Positions 23,549 through 28,335 of a stretch of 28,335 bases of DNA are shown piece by piece. A program made the position numbers and the translations under genes. The stretch comes from CARZYU01 sp964370085 (GTDB lineage: Bacteria; Bacillota_I; Bacilli_A; RF39; UBA660). The notes beneath the pieces were generated by a model. That model had not been told where the DNA came from. It searched no databases and saw nothing but the letters and a program-made list of their open reading frames with translations. The stretch is from NCBI GenBank assembly GCA_964370085.1, contig CAYJHI010000009.1, positions 1-28,335 on the forward strand, written 5' to 3'. The stretch's first letter is position 1. Every line of letters starts with the position of its first letter.

Positions 23549-23932
23549 ATGAAAGAGAAGTTATTAAAATTATTAGAAAACAGTTATTCACCATACTCTA
23601 ATTTTAGAGTTAGTGCAATTGTTACAACTAAAGACGGCAAAGAATATACTGGAGTAAATGTAGAAAACGCTTCTTACGGTGCTAGTATATGTGCGGAAAG
23701 AACTGCTATCCTAAAAGCTATATCAGAAGGAAATAAAAAGGAAAACTTAGAAAAAATATACGTTATGGTTGATAGTGATAAAATAAGCAGTTGCTGTTTT
23801 CAATGTCGTCAAGTTATCACAGAATTTTTTTATGAAGATAAAGAAATCACTTTATATAACAACAAAGGGGATAGCAAAACATATACAGTTAAAGAAATGT
23901 GTCCTTATCCATTTACAAGTGAGGATTTATAA
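23549..23932 (+). CDS. cdd: Cytidine deaminase
   Basis: Cdd converts cytidine and deoxycytidine to uridine and deoxyuridine in pyrimidine salvage. The 127-aa protein has the catalytic CAER motif (Cys48 zinc ligand, Glu50 proton shuttle) with NVENASYGASICAE, and the second zinc site near CCFQCRQ (Cys83 and Cys86). In this second motif the usual Pro-Cys-Gly-x-Cys-Arg-Gln reads Cys-Cys-Phe-Gln-Cys-Arg-Gln, keeping both ligands. AAGGAGAAG precedes the ATG. The era start overlaps its stop by 1 base (TAATG). Confidence 0.94.
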   Translation: MKEKLLKLLENSYSPYSNFRVSAIVTTKDGKEYTGVNVENASYGASICAERTAILKAISEGNKKENLEKIYVMVDSDKISSCCFQCRQVITEFFYEDKEITLYNNKGDSKTYTVKEMCPYPFTSEDL

Positions 23933-24816
23933 TGAAAAAGTGTGGATATGTTAGCATCGTTGGTAGACCAAACGTTGGAAAAAGTACTTTATTAAATTCT
24001 CTTTTAGATTATAAACTTGCAATCACTTCAGATAAAAGCGGTACAACAAGAAATATAATCCAAGGTATTTATAATGATGACGAAAGCCAAATTATCTTTG
24101 TGGATACTCCAGGTATTCACAAACCACAACATCGTCTGGGAACTAATATGAATCGAAAAGCTTATAATACTATCGATGGAGTAGATGTTGTTTTATTTGT
24201 TATAGATTGTGAAAAAGGATATGGTAAAGGTGATGATTTCATCTTAGAAAGAATTAAAAACAGTGAAGTTCCAGTTTATCTAATCCTTAATAAAGTAGAT
24301 CGTATCGTTAAAGAAAATCTTTTAGGTATGATTATGGAATTAAAAGAAAAGTTTGAGTTCAAAGAAATAATCCCAATATCAGCTTTGAAAAAAGATAATT
24401 TACAAGCTTTAATCAAATGTTTAAAAGATGATTTACCAGTACAAGATTTAATTTTTGATGAAGATGAACTTACAACGATTACTACTAGATTCTTAATAAG
24501 CGAAATAGTTAGAGAAAAACTATTACGTTTAACTAAAGATGAAATACCTCATTCAGTAACTTGTTATACAGAAACATTTGAGGAAGAAGAAAACATTGTT
24601 AATGTTGGAGTTGTAATCGTAGTAGACCGTGATAATTTAAAAAAGATCATTATTGGTAAACAAGGACAAATGTTAAAAGAAGTAGGAACAAGAGCCAGAT
24701 TTGATATCGAAAAAATGTTAGAGAAAAAAGTATATCTGACAACCTTTGTTAAAGTTTTAAAGTCATGGCGAGATAAAGAAAAACACCTTGTTGAATTAGA
24801 ACTTGAAGATGAATAA
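23932..24816 (+). CDS. era: GTPase Era
   Basis: Era is a GTPase that binds the 3' end of 16S rRNA and supports 30S assembly. The 294-aa protein has G1 GRPNVGKST (residues 11-19), G3 DTPGIH (about 60), G4 NKVD (about 121) and G5 ISALK, then a C-terminal KH domain with DNLKKIIIGKQGQMLKEVG and a VYLTTFVKVLKSWRDKE end. Length and domain order are standard. It overlaps cdd by 1 base and is followed by yqzL and recO, as in Bacillus. Confidence 0.97.
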   Translation: MKKCGYVSIVGRPNVGKSTLLNSLLDYKLAITSDKSGTTRNIIQGIYNDDESQIIFVDTPGIHKPQHRLGTNMNRKAYNTIDGVDVVLFVIDCEKGYGKGDDFILERIKNSEVPVYLILNKVDRIVKENLLGMIMELKEKFEFKEIIPISALKKDNLQALIKCLKDDLPVQDLIFDEDELTTITTRFLISEIVREKLLRLTKDEIPHSVTCYTETFEEEENIVNVGVVIVVDRDNLKKIIIGKQGQMLKEVGTRARFDIEKMLEKKVYLTTFVKVLKSWRDKEKHLVELELEDE

Positions 24817-24832
24817 AAACAACTAATCCCTA

Positions 24833-24850
24833 CCACTATAATAGTAGTGG
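24833..24850 (+). promoter_or_regulatory. Hairpin before yqzL that partly covers its ribosome site
   Basis: CCACTA and TAGTGG pair perfectly around TAATAG. The 3' arm runs directly into the yqzL Shine-Dalgarno (GGAGG at 24849-24853). It has no T tract, so it is not a terminator. It could limit yqzL translation. Confidence 0.4.
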
Positions 24851-24857
24851 AGGATAT

Positions 24858-24944
24858 ATGGAAGATATATTATGGGATTTATTTAAAAAAACAGGTGATG
24901 TTAAATATTTCATCATGTTCAATCAAATAAAAAGAAAGAAGTGA
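24858..24944 (+). CDS. yqzL: YqzL family small protein
   Basis: This 28-aa ORF lies between era and recO. The protein MEDILWDLFKKTGDVKYFIM continues with FNQIKRKK. Its pattern (acid, aromatic W, F.xTG, two-residue step, Y, F) matches YqzL, a tiny conserved protein that in Bacillus occupies exactly this place. GGAGG lies before the ATG and the recO start follows 4 bases after its stop. The function of the family is unknown. It is below usual gene-finder length limits and easily missed. Confidence 0.8.
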   Translation: MEDILWDLFKKTGDVKYFIMFNQIKRKK

Positions 24945-24948
24945 GTAA

Positions 24949-25683
24949 ATGAAAATAGTCAAAGTAGAAGGTTTTGTTATTCACGATACCACTTATGGAG
25001 AAACCAGCAAAATACTTAATGTTCTTACTAAAGAATATGGTATGATAGGAATTATTTCTAAAGGATGTAAGTCTTTGAAGAGTAAACTTCGTAGTGTATC
25101 TAATAAGATGACTTATGGCTACTTTCATATTTATTATAAAGAAGATGGATTATCAACACTTATAACAGTTGATTTAATTAATCCTTATTTTAACATAATG
25201 AAGGACTTAGAAAAGGTTAGTTATGTTACATACTTAATGGAATTAGTTAACCAAGTCGTAAAACAGACAAATGATAACATCTTTTCTATGTTTATAGATA
25301 CTGTTACAAAAATAGAAGAAGGATATGACAATGGTATTTTAACTAATATATTAGAGTTGAAATTATTGGATGCTTTAGGAGTAAAACCTAATTTAGACAG
25401 TTGTACTATTTGTGGAAGTACACACAACATTATTACAATAAGTGGAAGTGCCGGTGGTTTTCTTTGCGAAGATTGTCGAACTAATGAAAGAATAGTTTCC
25501 AATAAAGCTATTCAATTACTAAGAATGTTTTATTATGTTGATATAAGTAAAATTTCTAAGTTAGAAGTGAAAAGTGATGTCAAAAAAGAAATAAATGAAT
25601 TTATAGATGAGTATTATGACCGTTATACAGGACTTTATTTAAAAAGTAAAAAATTTCTAAAAAACATATTAAAAATAAGTTAA
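24949..25683 (+). CDS. recO: DNA repair protein RecO
   Basis: RecO loads RecA on SSB-coated DNA and anneals strands in the RecFOR pathway. The 244-aa protein has the N-terminal OB fold (VEGFVIHDTTYGETSKILNV, typical of RecO), a central helical domain, and a zinc-binding pair of CxxC motifs (SCTICG and LCEDC, about residues 148-178). Length is normal. The ATG has a weak site (AGAAGTGAG) and lies 4 bases after the yqzL stop, so it is probably coupled. The operon position after era fits Bacillus. Confidence 0.94.
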   Translation: MKIVKVEGFVIHDTTYGETSKILNVLTKEYGMIGIISKGCKSLKSKLRSVSNKMTYGYFHIYYKEDGLSTLITVDLINPYFNIMKDLEKVSYVTYLMELVNQVVKQTNDNIFSMFIDTVTKIEEGYDNGILTNILELKLLDALGVKPNLDSCTICGSTHNIITISGSAGGFLCEDCRTNERIVSNKAIQLLRMFYYVDISKISKLEVKSDVKKEINEFIDEYYDRYTGLYLKSKKFLKNILKIS

Positions 25684-25692
25684 GAGGTAAAA

Positions 25693-26130
25693 ATGAACTA
25701 TTATATATTAATACCCTTATTAGCATTAATAAGCGCACAGACTATTAAGTTCGTTATTGAATCTATTAAAGCTCATAAGTTAAAATGGGCTCGTTGGTTT
25801 AATGGGAGCGGAGGTATGCCTAGTTCGCATACAACATTAGTTTCTTCAATTACAACTATTGTAGGGTTAACAGAAGGATTTAATTCCTTACTATTTGCTG
25901 TATGTATTTGTTTCGGATTGATAGTAGCATACGACGCGATGGGACTTAGAAAAGAAAGTGGTAAACAAGCAGCCGCTTTAAATACTATTATGGATGAATT
26001 AGTTGAACATCCGGATAAAATACATTATCGTAAATTGAAAGAGGAATTAGGTCATAATCCTAGCGAAGTTCTAGCAGGTTTATTTTTTGGTAGTCTTTTC
26101 AGTTTATTAATGATACAATTATTCATATAA
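25693..26130 (+). CDS. Divergent PAP2 family (DUF212/YuiD-like) membrane protein
   Basis: This 145-aa membrane protein has the family signature KWARWFNGSGGMPSSHTTLV, a PAP2-like phosphatase motif in reduced form, then YDAMGLRKESGKQAAALN and a C-terminal GHNPSEVLAGLFFGSL. About four membrane segments are likely. Plant and bacterial members are of uncertain function, and phosphatase activity cannot be assumed because the usual first PAP2 motif is missing. AAGAGG precedes the ATG, 9 bases after recO. Between recO and glyS it is an addition relative to Bacillus. Confidence 0.9.
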   Translation: MNYYILIPLLALISAQTIKFVIESIKAHKLKWARWFNGSGGMPSSHTTLVSSITTIVGLTEGFNSLLFAVCICFGLIVAYDAMGLRKESGKQAAALNTIMDELVEHPDKIHYRKLKEELGHNPSEVLAGLFFGSLFSLLMIQLFI

Positions 26131-26142
26131 AAGGAGAACTTT

Positions 26143-27510
26143 ATGGAAAAAATAACAATGGAAGAATTAGTTAATTATTGTAAACAATATGGATTTGTTT
26201 ATCAAGGAAGCGAAATATATGGAGGACTTGCTAATACTTGGGATTATGGACCACTAGGAGCAAGAGTAAAAAATAATGTCAAAGATGCATGGCGTAAGAA
26301 GTTTATTCAAGAAAGAAAAAGTGCCTATGAAATTGACCCAACTATTTTGATGCATCCAAAAGTATGGGAAGCATCAGGACATGTAGGAGGTTTTTCAGAT
26401 CCTCTTATTGATTGTAAGAATTGTAAAACAAGACATCGCGCTGATAAAATGTTAGAAGAAAACAATGTTGAAGCAGCAGACGCACTAACTCATGAAGAAA
26501 TGATTGAAGTTATTAAAGAACGTAATATTTGTTGTCCTAATTGTGGCAAAAATGATTTTACTGATATTAGAGAGTTCAAATTAATGTTTGAAACACACCG
26601 TGGTGTAACAGAAGAAAGCAAGATGAAAATCTATTTAAGACCAGAGAACGCTCAAGGTGAATACGTTAACTATTTAAATGTTTTAAGAACAACTAGAACT
26701 AAAATACCTTTTAGTATAGGACAAATAGGTAAAGCATTTCGTAATGAGATTACACCAGGTAACTTCATGTTTAGAACAATTGAATTTGAACAAATGGAAT
26801 ATCAAACTTTTTGTAAAGAAGGACAAGACGAAGAGTTGTATGAATATTTTAAAGAGTTCGGTAAGAAGTTTTATACTGATTTAGGTATTGATGAAAACAA
26901 ACTGAAATTCAAAGATCATGATAAATTAGTTTTTTATGCTAAAGCAGCTTGTGATATATGTTATGAATTCCCATGGGGATTTGATGAAATAAACGGAACT
27001 CACAATAGAACTAATTATGACTTATCAAGACATGAAGAGTTCAGTAAAGTAGCGATGAGTTATACAGATCCAGAAACTAACGAGAAATATATCCCATATA
27101 TTATTGAAAGTACATATGGAGTTGACCGTAGTGTATTAGCATTATTAACTGAAGCATATACTAAGGAGCAGTTAGAGAACGAAGAAAGAGAAGTATTGAA
27201 ACTACATCCTTTCCTAGCGCCTTATAAAGTAGCAATTTTGCCTTTAATGAAAAAATATCATACTGAAAAAGCTAGTGAGTTATTTGATTATTTTAATAAA
27301 TATTTTATGACTACTTATGATGAAGCTGGATCTATTGGTAAAAGATATAGAAGACAAGATGCAATTGGAACACCGTTTTCAATAACTATAGATGATGATA
27401 CTCTTAATAACAATACAGTTACCATTAGAGATAGAGACACAATGGAACAAATAACTTTACCAGTAGAAGAAGTTATTAAATATGTAGAAGAGAGAGTTAG
27501 ACTTGACTAA
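26143..27510 (+). CDS. glyS: Glycine--tRNA ligase, single-chain (alpha2) type
   Basis: This is a class II synthetase charging tRNA-Gly, 455 aa, of the homodimeric eukaryote/Firmicute kind rather than the alpha2-beta2 (GlyQ+GlyS) kind of B. subtilis. Visible markers: YQGSEIYGGLANTWDYGPLG (substrate pocket), a CKNC...CCPNCG zinc-like pair with GHVGGFSDPL, the FRNEITP motif 2 strand (GKAFRNEITPGNFMFR), the YGVDRSVLALL motif 3 and a C-terminal anticodon-binding domain (LAPYKVAILPL). AAGGAGAAC precedes the ATG. It follows recO and the PAP2 gene and may be in one operon. Confidence 0.96.
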   Translation: MEKITMEELVNYCKQYGFVYQGSEIYGGLANTWDYGPLGARVKNNVKDAWRKKFIQERKSAYEIDPTILMHPKVWEASGHVGGFSDPLIDCKNCKTRHRADKMLEENNVEAADALTHEEMIEVIKERNICCPNCGKNDFTDIREFKLMFETHRGVTEESKMKIYLRPENAQGEYVNYLNVLRTTRTKIPFSIGQIGKAFRNEITPGNFMFRTIEFEQMEYQTFCKEGQDEELYEYFKEFGKKFYTDLGIDENKLKFKDHDKLVFYAKAACDICYEFPWGFDEINGTHNRTNYDLSRHEEFSKVAMSYTDPETNEKYIPYIIESTYGVDRSVLALLTEAYTKEQLENEEREVLKLHPFLAPYKVAILPLMKKYHTEKASELFDYFNKYFMTTYDEAGSIGKRYRRQDAIGTPFSITIDDDTLNNNTVTIRDRDTMEQITLPVEEVIKYVEERVRLD

Positions 27511-28222
27511 ACCTATTATTGGTGTAGTACTTAGAAGTACCAAAATAGAAGAAGCAAATTGTTTATTTATCTCAGAGAAAACAAGAAGAGGAATTATTAA
27601 AAGTGGTGGAGAAGTATTTAGTATAACACCTCCGCAAGACATTATTTATATTGAAACAAAAGGTAACGAACTACCAGAATTAACAGAACTTGAAAAAGAT
27701 TTAATTGAAAGACAATTAGATTATATTGATGGATTGTTTATGCCTGGTGGTGATAAATTTTCAGAATATGATAGATATTTACTAGAAAGAGCAATTTTAA
27801 AAAAGATACCTATCTTAGGAGTATGCTTAGGAATGCAAATAATGAGCTGTTACAAACAACAAGTTATATTACAAGAAATTTCTAATCATCAGTCAATTGA
27901 CAACGATGAGAAATATCATCATAAAATAATTATCAAAGAAGATTCTAAACTTTACCAAATTCTTAACAAAGAAGAAATAACAGTAAATAGTTTTCATAGT
28001 AAAATGGTATATGAAAACTATATATATCAAACAGTAGCTAAAAGTGAAGATGGTTGTATAGAAGCAATTGAATATCCAACAGAAACTTTTAATATTGGTT
28101 TGCAGTGGCATCCTGAATATATGGTTGAATATGATGAGGATGCTAGAAAAATAATGAATGCTTTTATAGAAGCTTCTTTAACTTGTAGGAAGAGAAAAGC
28201 CGATATTATAAAAATACAATAA
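27503..28222 (+). CDS. Class I glutamine amidotransferase-like hydrolase (peptidase C26 family)
   Basis: This 239-aa protein has the triad of gamma-glutamyl-gamma-aminobutyrate hydrolase-like enzymes: Cys108 in ILGVCLGMQIM, His203 and Glu205 in LQWHPEYM, and the early PIIGVVLRS and GLFMPGGDKF (oxyanion region) motifs. Members hydrolyse gamma-glutamyl bonds; the substrate here is not known. The start is a TTG at 27503, 8 bases inside the glyS end, with AAGAGAGAG upstream. No upstream start fits better and translation may be coupled to glyS. The C-terminus is a Lys/Arg tail. Confidence 0.85.
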   Translation: MTKPIIGVVLRSTKIEEANCLFISEKTRRGIIKSGGEVFSITPPQDIIYIETKGNELPELTELEKDLIERQLDYIDGLFMPGGDKFSEYDRYLLERAILKKIPILGVCLGMQIMSCYKQQVILQEISNHQSIDNDEKYHHKIIIKEDSKLYQILNKEEITVNSFHSKMVYENYIYQTVAKSEDGCIEAIEYPTETFNIGLQWHPEYMVEYDEDARKIMNAFIEASLTCRKRKADIIKIQ

Positions 28223-28270
28223 CTTTAACATTGTTACATAAGGAAAAAAATTATAAAATACATAAAATAC

Positions 28271-28300
28271 TTGACATTTCCTAGGTAAATAGCATATAAT
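28271..28300 (+). promoter_or_regulatory. Strong promoter for a gene beyond the window
   Basis: TTGACA at 28271-28276 and TATAAT at 28295-28300 have an 18-base spacer. Inside the spacer is the palindrome CCTAGG, embedded in the near-palindromic TTTCCTAGGTAAA, which could be an operator. No gene start is present before the window ends. Confidence 0.75.
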
Positions 28301-28335
28301 TATAGCAGTCAAGAAAAGGAAAGAGATTTATATCC

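Noticed and set aside
24837..24842. TATAAT in the yqzL hairpin as a promoter -10
   Set aside because: There is no plausible -35 at the right distance and the word lies in the hairpin.
1..28335. Mycoplasma-type genetic code (TGA as Trp)
   Set aside because: Several confirmed genes end at TGA in the right place and Trp is encoded by TGG throughout.
1..28335. CRISPR arrays, insertion sequences, prophage genes
   Set aside because: No regularly spaced repeats, transposase or phage structural genes were seen; the only recombinase is a Xer-type housekeeping one.

Overview
The window is low-GC DNA of about 30% G+C that uses TGA as a stop codon: rel, the VanZ-like gene, the HD-domain gene and yqzL all end in TGA. 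Nearly every gene is on the + strand, with strong AGGAGG ribosome binding sites and short intergenic spaces. The housekeeping order matches several separate Bacillus subtilis neighbourhoods: rbgA-rnhB-topA-xerC/codV, comN-secDF-rel-dtd, cssRS, and rpsU-yqeY-yqfC-yqfD-ybeY-dgkA-cdd-era-yqzL-recO-glyS. Together with a single-chain glycyl-tRNA synthetase and many unrecognised lineage genes, this suggests a reduced-genome, uncultured member of Bacilli (RF39 or Erysipelotrichales-like). It is not a code-4 mollicute. The taxonomic placement is inference. A 100-N gap shows this is an assembled scaffold, possibly from a metagenome.

Layout. 1-75 is the 3' end of rbgA. 112-2283 holds four accessory genes: an unknown soluble protein, a membrane protein, a stand-alone HD domain like that of CCA-adding enzymes, and an anchored extracytoplasmic protein. 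They sit between rbgA and rnhB. 2285-7375 carries rnhB, topA, a pilin-like gene split by an artificial gap, an unknown gene and xerC. 7453-13642 carries comN, secDF, rel, dtd and an AI-2E-family membrane protein. 13856-15789 is a CssRS-like two-component system, followed by an unknown gene and an elongator tRNA-Met.

16896-19787 is the most interesting region: a compact bacteriocin-type cassette between tRNA-Met and rpsU. It encodes a peptidase-containing (C39) ABC exporter, a tiny membrane-anchored accessory protein, two short peptides with double-glycine leaders and GxxxG motifs, and a 45-residue hydrophobic protein. The C-terminus of that last protein resembles the second peptide. All its genes overlap or nearly touch. 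The exporter has no ATG, GTG or TTG start that would keep its catalytic cysteine; an ATT placed correctly after a strong Shine-Dalgarno is the only reasonable start.

19936-28222 is core biology: ribosomal protein S21, YqeY, the sporulation-family proteins YqfC and YqfD, a VanZ-like protein, YbeY, undecaprenol/diacylglycerol kinase, cytidine deaminase, Era, YqzL, RecO, a divergent PAP2 protein, glycyl-tRNA synthetase and a class I amidotransferase-like hydrolase. The phoH and pgpH genes usual in this block are missing. The window ends with a strong promoter for a gene that lies beyond it.
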